A stretch of DNA of 64,000 bases from an uncultured Clostridia bacterium. Its GTDB lineage: Bacteria > Bacillota > Clostridia > Peptostreptococcales > Anaerovoracaceae. The first letter of the stretch is position 1. Every line of letters begins with the position of its first letter. The notes beneath the pieces are model-generated. The model did not search any database, had not been told where the DNA came from, and saw only the letters and a list, made by a program, of their open reading frames with translations. Position numbers and translations under genes: made by a program. Shown here one piece after another: positions 8,948 to 17,794 of the stretch. Location: assembly GCA_945876935.1 (NCBI GenBank), contig CAMCQA010000001.1:62001-126000 (forward strand), written 5' to 3'.

Positions 8948-9637
8948 ATGAAAAACTGTTTACCATTGATGGCTAGGACTTTCGATGAGCTACGAGAGCT
9001 AATAAATAAGTATAATGAAGTTGAAGATATAGATTTGTATGAATTTAGACTCGATGCAATCGATGAAATGCCAAATGAGAAAACCCTAAAAAAAGAGTGG
9101 ATAAGAGCTAGAAAGATTAGCGAGAAGCCTATTGTTTTAACATATAGAACAAGAAGCGAGGGCGGTTATGGCACCATTGAGCTAGGGCGATACAATGACT
9201 TTATTTTAAAGTCTATAAGCAAGCTTGATATAGAGTATATAGATATTGAATTATTCTCATGTATAGAAGATGCTAAAGCCAAAATGTATATGAATATGTG
9301 CCGAAAAAAAGGTATTAAAACTATTTTAAGTAGACATGAGATGCATTTTCCAAAAGAAGCGAGAGATGTTGAACTTTTGCTTATGAGAATGAAATATATA
9401 GGGTGTGATATTCCTAAGCTGGTAGTGTTTGCTCATGACGATGAAACCGCAGATAAACTTTGGGAAGGCGCAAAACAGGCTAAGCTGAACCTTGATAAAG
9501 TTATAGCCATAGCTTCTGGAGAAAAGGGAAGTTGGACTAGAGTTAAAGGAAAAGAGCTTGGTATTTACATGAATTTTCTTAAGTCAGTGGGATCAAGGTC
9601 TGATGATGGAAATAAATTGGGTCAATTACAGTTATAG
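8948..9637 (+). CDS. aroD: Type I 3-dehydroquinate dehydratase
   Basis: 229 residues, normal for type I enzymes. Visible active-site regions are YEFRLD (substrate binding), TYRTRSEGG, the catalytic histidine in LSRHEMHF, and the Schiff-base lysine expected in IPKLVVFAHD. The C-terminal GSRSDDGNKLGQL corresponds to the lid ending in PGQ in relatives. The enzyme converts 3-dehydroquinate to 3-dehydroshikimate in the shikimate pathway. No other shikimate gene is adjacent. The upstream AAGAAGAAAAG is a modest ribosome-binding site. Confidence 0.92.
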   Translation: MKNCLPLMARTFDELRELINKYNEVEDIDLYEFRLDAIDEMPNEKTLKKEWIRARKISEKPIVLTYRTRSEGGYGTIELGRYNDFILKSISKLDIEYIDIELFSCIEDAKAKMYMNMCRKKGIKTILSRHEMHFPKEARDVELLLMRMKYIGCDIPKLVVFAHDDETADKLWEGAKQAKLNLDKVIAIASGEKGSWTRVKGKELGIYMNFLKSVGSRSDDGNKLGQLQL

Positions 9638-9693
9638 CAACAACTTCTAAGAATAAAAATTTGTAGTTAATTCGCTTCAGAAAGGAAGCTTAT

Positions 9694-10527
9694 ATGGAAA
9701 AAATTGTACGAATAGAAAATTTGATATTCAAATATGCTAACAATAACGATGAGAAAAGAGTTTTAGATGATATTAGCATAACAATTGATAAGGGTAGTTT
9801 CACAGCCATTATAGGCAAGAACGGTTCTGGAAAATCAACTATTGCAAAGAATATAAATGCCCTTCTTTTGCCTACTGAAGGGAATGTCTTTGTTTACGAA
9901 TATAATACGAAAGCTGATGAGCATATATGGGATATACGTCAGTGTGCTGGAATGGTCTTTCAAAATCCCGACAACCAAATAGTATCTAGCGTTGTTGAAG
10001 ATGATGTAGCTTTTGGCCCTGAAAATCTTGGGATTGAACCACAAGAGATAAGAAGAAGGGTAGATTATGCTCTTAAAGAAGTTGACATGGAAAACTTCAG
10101 AAAAAGGCCGCCTCATATGTTGTCAGGTGGTCAAAAACAGAGGGTTGCTATAGCGGGTGTTGTTGCTATGAAGCCGGACTGTATAATATTTGATGAGCCT
10201 ACTGCCATGCTAGATCCAAGGGGACGTAAAGAAGTTATGAAGATAATAAAGGAACTTCATAGAGAAGGAATAACAGTTATTCTGATTACTCATTTTATGG
10301 AAGAAGCTGCTCAGGCTGATAGAATTATAATAATGGATGATGGAAAAATTGAAATGGATGGAAGTCCAGTAGAAATTTTTGAAAAATCTAACAGATTGAA
10401 AGAGTTAAATCTAGATGTACCTTTAGCTGTTGAGCTTAGAGATAGGCTTTTAAGGAAAGGTCTAAACATATCAAAGGACATCATAGATAAAGAAAGTATG
10501 GTAGATTATTTATGTCAATTAAAGTAG
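9694..10527 (+). CDS. ecfA1: ECF transporter ATPase A1
   Basis: 277 residues. ABC ATPase with Walker A GKNGSGKST, Q-loop FQNPDNQIVS, signature LSGGQKQRVAIAG, Walker B CIIFDEPTAMLD and switch histidine in LITHFMEEA. The FQNPDNQ form of the Q-loop marks energy-coupling-factor ATPases. It forms the A-A'-T energising module with the next two genes and powers several substrate-binding S components for vitamins or metals. No S gene is adjacent, so it is probably a shared (group II) module. Its 3' end overlaps ecfA2 by 16 bases, indicating coupled translation. Confidence 0.95.
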   Translation: MEKIVRIENLIFKYANNNDEKRVLDDISITIDKGSFTAIIGKNGSGKSTIAKNINALLLPTEGNVFVYEYNTKADEHIWDIRQCAGMVFQNPDNQIVSSVVEDDVAFGPENLGIEPQEIRRRVDYALKEVDMENFRKRPPHMLSGGQKQRVAIAGVVAMKPDCIIFDEPTAMLDPRGRKEVMKIIKELHREGITVILITHFMEEAAQADRIIIMDDGKIEMDGSPVEIFEKSNRLKELNLDVPLAVELRDRLLRKGLNISKDIIDKESMVDYLCQLK

Positions 10528-11366
10528 AAAATTTATGTCACGTATATAGAAAAGGCCTTCCGGAAGAGTCAAAAGCTTTAGATGAAGTTTCATTTGATGT
10601 TTCAGATAATCAAATTCTTGGAGTTATAGGCCATACGGGATCTGGCAAATCAACTTTGTTGCAGCATTTGAATGGACTTTTAAAAGCAGATAGCGGAGAG
10701 ATTTCAATAGATGGAATGAGGCTATACGCCCCAGAGGTTTCAATGCTCGATATAAGAAAAAAAGTTGGACTAGTTTTTCAATACCCAGAGTATCAGTTAT
10801 TTGAAGAAACTGTTGCAAAGGACATCGCTTTTGGACCTAAAAACTTAGGACTCACAGAAGAAGAGATAGATAGTAGGGTTAGAGAAGCTATGTCTCTTGT
10901 TAACTTGGACTATGATACCTTTTCCGAGAAGAGCCCGTTTGACTTATCAGGAGGACAGAAGAGAAGAGTTGCTATAGCGGGAGTTCTTGCTATGAAACCG
11001 AAGATTTTGATACTTGATGAGCCTACAGCTGGTCTGGATCCTAAAACTCACAAGGATATTTTGAACATGGTTGTAGATATTCATAGAAAAGAGAAGAACA
11101 TAACTGTTTTTGTATCTCATAATATGAATGATATAGCCAATATAAGTGATAACATCATAGTTATGGATAAAGGAAAATGTGTTCTTCAAGGAAAACCGGA
11201 AGAGGTATTTTCTCATAGTGACTTTATTAAGAGTATAGGTTTAGATCTTCCTGATGTAACTCAGCTAATGAAGGATTTAGGAATAGAGAGGGAAGATGGA
11301 AAGGCTATCTTTTCTTTAGATGAGGCAGAAAATATGATTTTCAATATGATAGGAGGTTCTAAGTAA
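10512..11366 (+). CDS. ecfA2: ECF transporter ATPase A2
   Basis: 284 residues, second ABC ATPase of the ECF module. Walker A is GHTGSGKST, Q-loop FQYPEYQLFEETV, signature LSGGQKRRVAIAG, Walker B ILILDEPTAGLDP and switch VSHNMNDIA. The FQYPEYQLFEETV motif separates A2 from A1 in this family. It overlaps ecfA1 by 16 bases and shares one base with the ecfT start, so the three proteins are likely made in fixed proportion. Confidence 0.95.
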   Translation: MSIKVENLCHVYRKGLPEESKALDEVSFDVSDNQILGVIGHTGSGKSTLLQHLNGLLKADSGEISIDGMRLYAPEVSMLDIRKKVGLVFQYPEYQLFEETVAKDIAFGPKNLGLTEEEIDSRVREAMSLVNLDYDTFSEKSPFDLSGGQKRRVAIAGVLAMKPKILILDEPTAGLDPKTHKDILNMVVDIHRKEKNITVFVSHNMNDIANISDNIIVMDKGKCVLQGKPEEVFSHSDFIKSIGLDLPDVTQLMKDLGIEREDGKAIFSLDEAENMIFNMIGGSK

Positions 11367-12166
11367 TGATAAGAGATATCACTTTAGGACAGTATTATAA
11401 TGTTGAATCATTAATTCATAGGCTAGACCCACGTGTTAAGATGGCGTGGACATTTATGTATATCATTGGGTTGTTTATAATAAATGATTTTATTGGATTC
11501 GTATTTGCTGGAATTTGTCTTGCTCTAGTAATATATATGTCAAAAGTACCTGTTAAATTTATGGTAAGAGGCTTAAAACCAATATTCTTTATTATAGTCA
11601 TAACCTTTATACTGAATATGCTTATGATAGGCGGCGAAGTTTTAGTAAAGTGGTGGATATTTTCTATAACTAAGGAAGGTTTAAAACAAGCTAGTATAAT
11701 GGCTATAAGATTGATAATGCTTATTATAGGCTCATCTATCCTGACTTTAACAACAAAGCCGATAAATTTAACAGACGGTATAGAAAAAGCGTTGAGTCCA
11801 TTTAAACGTTTTGGATTTCCAGCACACGAAATAGCTATGATGACAACTATTGCGCTAAGATTCATACCTACTTTGCTTGAAGAAACTGATAAGATTATGA
11901 AAGCTCAGCAAGCGAGAGGCGCAGACTTTGAATCTGGAAATATTTTAAGAAGGGCCAAACAGCTGATACCTATTTTGGTTCCTTTATTTATAGGAGCATT
12001 TAGAATAGCTAACGATATGGCTATGGCTATGGAAGCTAGATGTTATAGAGGTGGCGATCACAGAACAAAGATGCACTCTATGCAGTATGAAAAGAGAGAC
12101 TTTGTTGCATATGGTTTAATAGTGGTTTTCTTGGCTGCTATCATATTGTTGAGAATATATTTTTAG
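11366..12166 (+). CDS. ecfT: ECF transporter transmembrane T component
   Basis: 266 residues with five or more hydrophobic spans. The cytoplasmic coupling region has the two T-component motifs: QQARGADF and, further on, EARCYRGG (Ala-Arg-Gly type motifs that dock onto the two ATPases). The N-terminal SLIHRLDPRVKMAW is also typical. It completes the ecfA1-A2-T module. In many Firmicutes this trio lies between rplQ and truA-rplM-rpsI; here rplM-rpsI are over 40 kb away and the trio is followed by trmB. Confidence 0.94.
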   Translation: MIRDITLGQYYNVESLIHRLDPRVKMAWTFMYIIGLFIINDFIGFVFAGICLALVIYMSKVPVKFMVRGLKPIFFIIVITFILNMLMIGGEVLVKWWIFSITKEGLKQASIMAIRLIMLIIGSSILTLTTKPINLTDGIEKALSPFKRFGFPAHEIAMMTTIALRFIPTLLEETDKIMKAQQARGADFESGNILRRAKQLIPILVPLFIGAFRIANDMAMAMEARCYRGGDHRTKMHSMQYEKRDFVAYGLIVVFLAAIILLRIYF

Positions 12167-12175
12167 GAGAACAAC

Positions 12176-12880
12176 TTGAGACAAAGACGAGTGAAGGATC
12201 TTGATATTAGATTAGATAAGTTAAAGCATTTATATGTGACCGAGCCAAAAAGCAAAAAAGGGTTATGGAAAGACTTATTTGAAGAACTAAGACAAGACAG
12301 AAAAGAAAGAAGAATATTTTTAGAGATTGGTTGTGGTAAAGGAAGCTTTATAAGAGAGCTTGCTAAGAGATATCCTGAGGACAACTTTATTGCCATAGAG
12401 GCCCAACCAAGCGTTATCCTCATGGCTATGGAAAAAGCCAACAGTGACAAACTAGATAATTTGATATTCATACAAGATCATATTAAGGATATAAGAGATT
12501 ATTTTGAAAATGGTGAAATCTCAGGAATATATTTAAATTTCAGTGATCCGTGGCACAAGAAGAGACATGCTAAAAGAAGACTTACTCATAGAAAGTTTTT
12601 AGATAGATATAGAGAAATAATGGGGCAAGGTTTTATAAAGATGAAAACAGACAACGATAATTTGTTCAATTTTACTATTGATGAATTGTCAGATGTCTCA
12701 GAAAAGCTAGATATGAAAATAGTAAGCTTTACAAGAGATCTCCATATTTCTCCTTACTCTGAAGGCAATATAATGACAGAATATGAATCTAAGTTTTCAT
12801 CTAGAGGTAAGAATATAAACTATGTAAATATAAGTGTGGGAGGCCATAAGATCAATGAAGATAGCGTTAGAGAACGATAG
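12176..12880 (+). CDS. trmB: tRNA (guanine-46-N7)-methyltransferase
   Basis: 234 residues. SAM-binding motif LEIGCGKGSFI, acidic motif AIEAQPSV, then the family signature LNFSDPWHKKRHAKRRLTH and MKTDNDNLF. It methylates G46 in the variable loop of tRNAs. The start is TTG at 12176, chosen because AGGAG lies 6 bases upstream and the sequence MRQRRVKDLDIRL matches the family N-terminus. The 3' end overlaps the aminotransferase start. Confidence 0.93.
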   Translation: MRQRRVKDLDIRLDKLKHLYVTEPKSKKGLWKDLFEELRQDRKERRIFLEIGCGKGSFIRELAKRYPEDNFIAIEAQPSVILMAMEKANSDKLDNLIFIQDHIKDIRDYFENGEISGIYLNFSDPWHKKRHAKRRLTHRKFLDRYREIMGQGFIKMKTDNDNLFNFTIDELSDVSEKLDMKIVSFTRDLHISPYSEGNIMTEYESKFSSRGKNINYVNISVGGHKINEDSVRER

Positions 12881-14081
12881 AGTAATACCTGTAAGAGATA
12901 AAATTTTTGAATTAAATAACAGAGCCAAAGCCATGATAGAGGAGCAGGGAAAAGAAAACGTTATAAATGGTACGATAGGGGCTCTTTTAGATGATGATGG
13001 AAGTCTTGCAGTTATGAAGTCCGTTACAGATGAAATATATAAGCTAGAACCAGAAGTTTTTGCTGAGTATGCACCTATTGGAGGAACTGCTAATTTTAAA
13101 GAAGCAATAGCAAAAGCTGCTTTTGGATCATCAGATATGGGCAAGTTAAAACATAGTGTAGTTGCAACACCTGGAGGCACAGGAGCTATTAAAAATGCTG
13201 TTTCAAACTATACAAAACTTGGTGATAGAGTTTTAACTTCAGATTGGTATTGGGCGCCATATAACAGTATATGTCAAGAACAAGGAAGAAAGCTTGAGAC
13301 TTATGAGCTGTTTGATGAGAATGGCAGTTTTAATTTTGAGTCTTTTGAAGATAGTCTTCTAGATATTGCAACAAATCAGGAAAACCTTTTAATACTTTTG
13401 AACACTCCGGCTCACAACCCTACAGGATATGAGCTTGATACGAATCAGTGGAATAAACTTATTGAAATTATAAACTCAGAAAAGTTAGAAAAAAATAAAG
13501 TTGCACTATTTATAGATGTTGCTTATATTGATTTTGCAGGAGAACCAAAAAAAGTCAGAGAATTCTTGCCTTTATTAAATAATCTTAATGAAAATATTTT
13601 ATCGATAATAGGATATAGTGCTTCTAAGACATTCACTCTTTATGGTATGAGAACAGGTGCTATGATTTGTCTTCATAAAGATGAAGAGGTTGTTGAAGAG
13701 TTTAGAAGAGTATGTGAGTTTTCTTCAAGAAATACATGGTCTAATTGCAATAGAAGCGGTCAGGAGTTAATTGCTAGACTTTATGCAGATAATCATATTT
13801 TAAAGAAGGTAGAAGCTGAAAGAAAAGCTTTTAGAGATATGCTTCTGAGAAGAGGTAAGGTCTTTGAAGAATATGCAAAAGAGAAAGGTCTTTCTGTAGT
13901 ACCTTTTGTTTCAGGCTTTTTTATCTGTATGGAACATGATGATCCTGCAGAGCTTTCCGAAAAATTGGCTGAGAAAGGAATTTTCGTAGTTCCTTTAGCA
14001 AAGGGCATAAGAATATCAATAGCATCTATAAGTGAAGAACAGTGTAAAAAAGTTGTAGACGCACTATTGGAACTTTTATAA
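12855..14081 (+). CDS. PLP-dependent aminotransferase class I/II
   Basis: 408 residues from ATG 12855. The ORF track starts at 12834, but a GGGAGG site lies 11 bases before ATG 12855 and the sequence MKIALENDRVIPVRDKIFELN looks like a natural N-terminus. Fold-type I aminotransferase motifs: NTPAHNPTGYEL (cofactor Asn region), the PLP lysine in GYSASKTFTLYGMRTGAM, and a C-terminal arginine in GIRISIASI for the substrate carboxylate. SKTFTLYGMRTGA resembles aspartate/aromatic aminotransferases of the Ialpha type; exact substrate unresolved. It overlaps trmB by 26 bases and ends the cluster with a terminator. Confidence 0.85.
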   Translation: MKIALENDRVIPVRDKIFELNNRAKAMIEEQGKENVINGTIGALLDDDGSLAVMKSVTDEIYKLEPEVFAEYAPIGGTANFKEAIAKAAFGSSDMGKLKHSVVATPGGTGAIKNAVSNYTKLGDRVLTSDWYWAPYNSICQEQGRKLETYELFDENGSFNFESFEDSLLDIATNQENLLILLNTPAHNPTGYELDTNQWNKLIEIINSEKLEKNKVALFIDVAYIDFAGEPKKVREFLPLLNNLNENILSIIGYSASKTFTLYGMRTGAMICLHKDEEVVEEFRRVCEFSSRNTWSNCNRSGQELIARLYADNHILKKVEAERKAFRDMLLRRGKVFEEYAKEKGLSVVPFVSGFFICMEHDDPAELSEKLAEKGIFVVPLAKGIRISIASISEEQCKKVVDALLELL

Positions 14082-14085
14082 AATT

Positions 14086-14118
14086 AAAGCCATCCTTTAA
14101 GAGAGGATGGCTTTTTTT
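14086..14118 (+). terminator. Terminator after the aminotransferase gene
   Basis: 10-bp stem AAAGCCATCC/GGATGGCTTT with a 9-base loop, leading into a run of seven Ts. Confidence 0.9.
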
Positions 14119-14121
14119 GTA

Positions 14122-14158
14122 CAAAAAAGCCACTGACTACTGTTGCAGCCGGTGGCTA
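14122..14158 (-). terminator. Terminator of the minus-strand EamA transporter
   Basis: Read on the minus strand: AGCCAC (14157-14152), an 18-base loop, GTGGCT (14133-14128), then TTTTTT. It lies just downstream of the EamA gene's stop codon. Confidence 0.75.
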
Positions 14159-14171
14159 AGTTTTTATAATA

Positions 14172-15086
14172 TTACTTTTGTTCTAGAGCTTTTTTGTCAG
14201 GAAGTTGTGCTAAAACGATTGCTACAAACATTACGACACAACCTATTATTTCTCTCATATTTAGTATTTCTCCAAGGAGTAAAGCACCAGAAACTGCTGC
14301 AAATACTGACTCTAGACTTAGTATTAGAGAAGTAACTGTAGGATCCGCATCTTTCTGTGCCAAAATCTGAAGAGTGTATCCTATGGAAGATGAGCCTATA
14401 CCTGTGTATAGAAGGGAAGGTATAGCTAAGTAAACATCTCCCCATGTAAATGTTTCAAACAATAACATAGCTACAGTTGATATTATTCCTACGACAAGGA
14501 ACTGCATACATGAAAGAGCAACACCATCTGTCTTAGGTGAGAAATAATCAATAAACAGTATATGGATACTGAAGAATACTGCGCATAGCAGAACTAGAGT
14601 ATCTCCTTTTGTTAGAGTGAATGTTCCAGGCTGGATAGACAGCAGATACAGTCCAACAACAGCAAGAACGGCACAGAACCAAGTTAGTAGCGAAACTCTC
14701 TTTTTTACAAATAGTCCTAAAAAAGGAACTAGTATAACGTATAGAGTAGTTATGAAACCACCTTTTGCAGCTGTTGTAAATGCCATTCCATATTGCTGAA
14801 GACTAGTTGCTATAAACAATATTAAACCAAGTATTAAACCACCTATAAATAAAGCTTTCTTACTTTCTCTCTTCTCTTCATCAGTGTGACCGAAGTTATT
14901 TCCGCCATTTTTCTTATTTAAGAACCATGCCACTGGAGCCAATGATATTACTGCTAAGAAATATCTAATAGCATTGAATGTGAAAGGCCCAAGTAAATCA
15001 GCACCCTTGCTTTGCGCTATGAATGAAGATCCCCAAATAAATGCTGTTAGAATTAAGAGAAGATCACTTTTTAACTTTTTACTCAT
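14172..15086 (-). CDS. DMT superfamily transporter, EamA type
   Basis: 304 residues from the MSKKLKSD start. The ORF track begins 10 codons earlier, but TTTGGAGGTT lies 5 bases before the internal ATG at 15086, which decides the start. About ten membrane helices form two EamA repeats: first repeat ILTAFIWGSSFIAQSKGADLLGP, second repeat from around DTLVLLCAVFFSIHILFID with GIGSSSIGYTLQI and the family-typical SLESVFAAVSGALLLGE. Members export metabolites, often amino acids; the substrate here cannot be inferred. Single-gene unit, convergent with the aminotransferase. Confidence 0.9.
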   Translation of the reverse strand: MSKKLKSDLLLILTAFIWGSSFIAQSKGADLLGPFTFNAIRYFLAVISLAPVAWFLNKKNGGNNFGHTDEEKRESKKALFIGGLILGLILFIATSLQQYGMAFTTAAKGGFITTLYVILVPFLGLFVKKRVSLLTWFCAVLAVVGLYLLSIQPGTFTLTKGDTLVLLCAVFFSIHILFIDYFSPKTDGVALSCMQFLVVGIISTVAMLLFETFTWGDVYLAIPSLLYTGIGSSSIGYTLQILAQKDADPTVTSLILSLESVFAAVSGALLLGEILNMREIIGCVVMFVAIVLAQLPDKKALEQK

Positions 15087-15239
15087 TTTAACCTCCAAAT
15101 TTTCATATAGATTCATTATACCATAGCAATTAATATTCTACTAATTATAAATTTAGATAAATATACGATAAACATAATAAAATTCAATAAATATGTGGTA
15201 AAATATAAGGATAAATTATTTATTTCGTAGGAGGTGGTT

Positions 15240-16391
15240 ATGAACTTTACAGAAATTAGAAATATGTCAGAAAAAGATATGGAAAGAGAGCTAAATCAGG
15301 TTATATCAGATATAAAGCCTCTTGATGAAGCAGCTTTGAATGAAGCGAGAGCTAGACAAGGTGAACTTGCAAAGCCACCGGGATCCCTAGGAACTTTGGA
15401 GGAAATTTCCATCAAACTGGCAGGTATAACAGGAAAAGTAAAAAATAATATAGATAAATCGGTTATAGTTATTTGCTCAAGTGATAATGGAGTAGTAGAA
15501 GAGGGTGTAACTCCTACACCACAATCTGTAACTATGGCTCAAACAATAAATTTCACTAAAAGAAAGACGGGAGTTGGTGCGCTCGCAGATGGCTTTGGTA
15601 TAGATCTTTGTGTGATAGATGTGGGCGTAGCTGCATACCTTCCGAAAGAGCTACTTTCAGATACTATGGAAGACTTTGCACAAAATAAAATTATAGACAG
15701 GAAGATTCAATTTGGTACAAAGAATCTAGCCATAATGCCAGCTATGACTAGACGAGAAGCTCTTGTAGCAATTATGAGCGGTATAGAAGCAGTAAAGGCT
15801 GCTAAAGATTTGAATTACGATTTAATTGGTACAGGAGAAATGGGTATTGGTAACACTACTACAAGCGCCTGTGTTCTTACTGCAATAACTAAAGAGTCTG
15901 TAGATAAAACGGTAGGCAGAGGTGGCGGCCTAAATGATGAAGGCTTTGCAAGAAAGAAAGCTATAGTAAAAGAGAAGGGCCTAGATACTGAATATACTGA
16001 TATTTTAGATATTTTATCTAAGGTAGGAGGTTTAGATATTTGTGCTATGGTAGGTGTATTCTTAGGTGCAGCTATTTACAGGATGCCGGTTATTATAGAT
16101 GGATATATCTCTTCTGTGGCAGCGTTAGCAGCATCAAAACTTGCACCGATAACAAAAGATTTTATGCTGACTTCCCATGTATCAGCCGAGGCAGGCTATA
16201 AAGTTGCTATGGATGCTTTAGTTATGGCTGGAATACTTGACTTAGGAATGAGACTTGGTGAAGGTAGTGGATGTCCTTTGGCTATAGAAATAATCAAGGG
16301 TGCAACATACGCTATGAATAACATGGCGACTTTCGATGAAGGAAAGATTGACGAGAACTATCTTGAACTTATGGCAGATGCAAAATTTTAG
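15240..16391 (+). CDS. cobT: Nicotinate-nucleotide:dimethylbenzimidazole phosphoribosyltransferase
   Basis: 383 residues from ATG 15240. A TAGGAGG site ends just before the alternative GTG at 15234 and favours the ATG. Family blocks: RQGELAKPPGSLGTLEEI, SSDNGVVEEGVTPTPQSVT, GEMGIGNTTTSA, VGRGGGLNDEG, and the catalytic-glutamate region GEGSGCPLAIEIIKGA near the C-terminus. It makes alpha-ribazole phosphate, the activated lower ligand of cobalamin. First gene of a nucleotide-loop assembly cluster. No cobalamin riboswitch fits in the short upstream spacer. Confidence 0.95.
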   Translation: MNFTEIRNMSEKDMERELNQVISDIKPLDEAALNEARARQGELAKPPGSLGTLEEISIKLAGITGKVKNNIDKSVIVICSSDNGVVEEGVTPTPQSVTMAQTINFTKRKTGVGALADGFGIDLCVIDVGVAAYLPKELLSDTMEDFAQNKIIDRKIQFGTKNLAIMPAMTRREALVAIMSGIEAVKAAKDLNYDLIGTGEMGIGNTTTSACVLTAITKESVDKTVGRGGGLNDEGFARKKAIVKEKGLDTEYTDILDILSKVGGLDICAMVGVFLGAAIYRMPVIIDGYISSVAALAASKLAPITKDFMLTSHVSAEAGYKVAMDALVMAGILDLGMRLGEGSGCPLAIEIIKGATYAMNNMATFDEGKIDENYLELMADAKF

Positions 16392-16400
16392 GATAAATAT

Positions 16401-16937
16401 ATGAATATTTTAGTTACTGGTGGATGTAAAAATGGCAAATCACTATACGCGCAGAGACTAGCTAGAGACTTGGCTAAGGAACATGGTGGTAGACTCTATT
16501 ATTTTGCAACGATGATTCCGAAAGGCGTTGAAGATGAAGAGAGAGTTGAGAAACACCTTCAAGAAAGAGCTGGCTGGGGATTTGAGACTGTAGAAGTAAA
16601 AAGAGGATTTTTTGCTCAGGCTAAACTCTTAAACCTTTCTAAAAAAGACGCTGTATTATTTGATAGCTTAACAGCGGCCTTGGAAAATGTTATATTCAAA
16701 TGTGACTATAGTATAGATGAAGAGGCTATAGAATATCTTGAAAAAGATTTGGCTGAGCTTGCTAATCTAGGTACCAATATAGTATTTGTCAGTGACAATA
16801 TTTACTGTGACGGAGTTATATATGATGACTCTACAGAAAGGTATAGAAAAGCTCTTGCCAATATAGATAAGCTCATAGCTAGGTTATCTGACAAGGTTGT
16901 AGAAATTTCATTTGGAAACGAAATAGTTTTCAAATAG
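16401..16937 (+). CDS. cobU: Adenosylcobinamide kinase / cobinamide-phosphate guanylyltransferase
   Basis: 178 residues, close to the usual 180. It has a P-loop GGCKNGKS at residues 7-14, the ATMIP strand, and the HLQERAGWGFETVE block. The histidine near residue 52 is the likely GMP-carrying residue. It phosphorylates adenosylcobinamide and transfers GMP to it, giving the substrate for CobS. A shorter CobU-like gene lies on the other side of cobS. Confidence 0.92.
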   Translation: MNILVTGGCKNGKSLYAQRLARDLAKEHGGRLYYFATMIPKGVEDEERVEKHLQERAGWGFETVEVKRGFFAQAKLLNLSKKDAVLFDSLTAALENVIFKCDYSIDEEAIEYLEKDLAELANLGTNIVFVSDNIYCDGVIYDDSTERYRKALANIDKLIARLSDKVVEISFGNEIVFK

Positions 16938-16996
16938 TTTAGTATTTCATATATTTTTTAAATTTTAAGGTAAAGATATATTTTAATAGGAGGAGT

Positions 16997-17785
16997 ATGA
17001 AGGGTTTTATAGAAGGCTTTTTCATGGCATGGGGAAACTTTTCCATAATACCTTGCCCGTATAAAGTCTGGACTGACAGAGGAAAAAAATGGATGCTTGC
17101 CTTGATGCCTTTAATGGGTTTTGTAATAGGAGGAATCAACTATGGTATAGGCTATCTTTCTATGGAGATTTTACCTTCAATTCCACTGTTTTTCATGGCG
17201 GCTGTGCTTGCTTTACTACCAAATATTTTAACAGGATTTATTCACCTTGATGGTTTCATGGACTGTTGTGATGCTATTCTATCTAGGAGAGATCTTGAAA
17301 CAAGACAGAGAATTCTCAAAGACAGCACAGTAGGTGCATTTTCAGTTATATGCGTGTGTATAGCTTTTTTGCTCGCTGTTACAGCATCAGCAGATATTCT
17401 TATAAATGGAGGATTTTACGAGGGATTCCTCGTAATGATGTTCGTTCAATTTTTCAGTAGAAATTTTGCTGCAGGCGATGTTTTGAGACTGAAGCCTATG
17501 GAAACGAGCCAGTACGCATATAAAAATGAAGAAATAAGGCAGAAAGATGTATCTGTTTTAAATTATCTTCTCTTTGTATTAGTTTTCGTATTAGGTGCTG
17601 GGATTTCCTACTTCCTTGGTATAGTAGATAAGTTTATTATCTCAACAGTAACTGTAATAGTAGTTCAGAAAATATTCAGATATAGAGCTGTAAAAAGTTT
17701 AGGTGGCATAAATGGTGATATTGCAGGATATACGATTGTTTTAAGTGAAATAGCTGGATTAATAAGCTTGAGCTTCTTATTATAG
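16997..17785 (+). CDS. cobS: Adenosylcobinamide-GDP ribazoletransferase (cobalamin synthase)
   Basis: 262 residues with multiple membrane spans. Signature regions are GNFSIIPCPY near the N-terminus, LTGFIHLDGFMDCCDAILSRRD (metal-binding DGFxDxxDA motif) and RILKDSTVGAFSV. The C-terminal GGINGDIAGYTIVLSEI is also typical. It joins alpha-ribazole (phosphate) to adenosylcobinamide-GDP at the membrane. Strong AGGAGG site before ATG 16997. Confidence 0.95.
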   Translation: MKGFIEGFFMAWGNFSIIPCPYKVWTDRGKKWMLALMPLMGFVIGGINYGIGYLSMEILPSIPLFFMAAVLALLPNILTGFIHLDGFMDCCDAILSRRDLETRQRILKDSTVGAFSVICVCIAFLLAVTASADILINGGFYEGFLVMMFVQFFSRNFAAGDVLRLKPMETSQYAYKNEEIRQKDVSVLNYLLFVLVFVLGAGISYFLGIVDKFIISTVTVIVVQKIFRYRAVKSLGGINGDIAGYTIVLSEIAGLISLSFLL

Positions 17786-17794
17786 GAGGGTAAT

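Noticed and set aside
11416-11865. 149-residue minus-strand ORF
   Set aside because: It lies wholly within ecfT with no ribosome-binding site or domain; a shadow of the real gene.
15117-15239. Cobalamin riboswitch before cobT
   Set aside because: The spacer is 123 bases, too short for the usual aptamer, and no B12-box-like sequence is seen.
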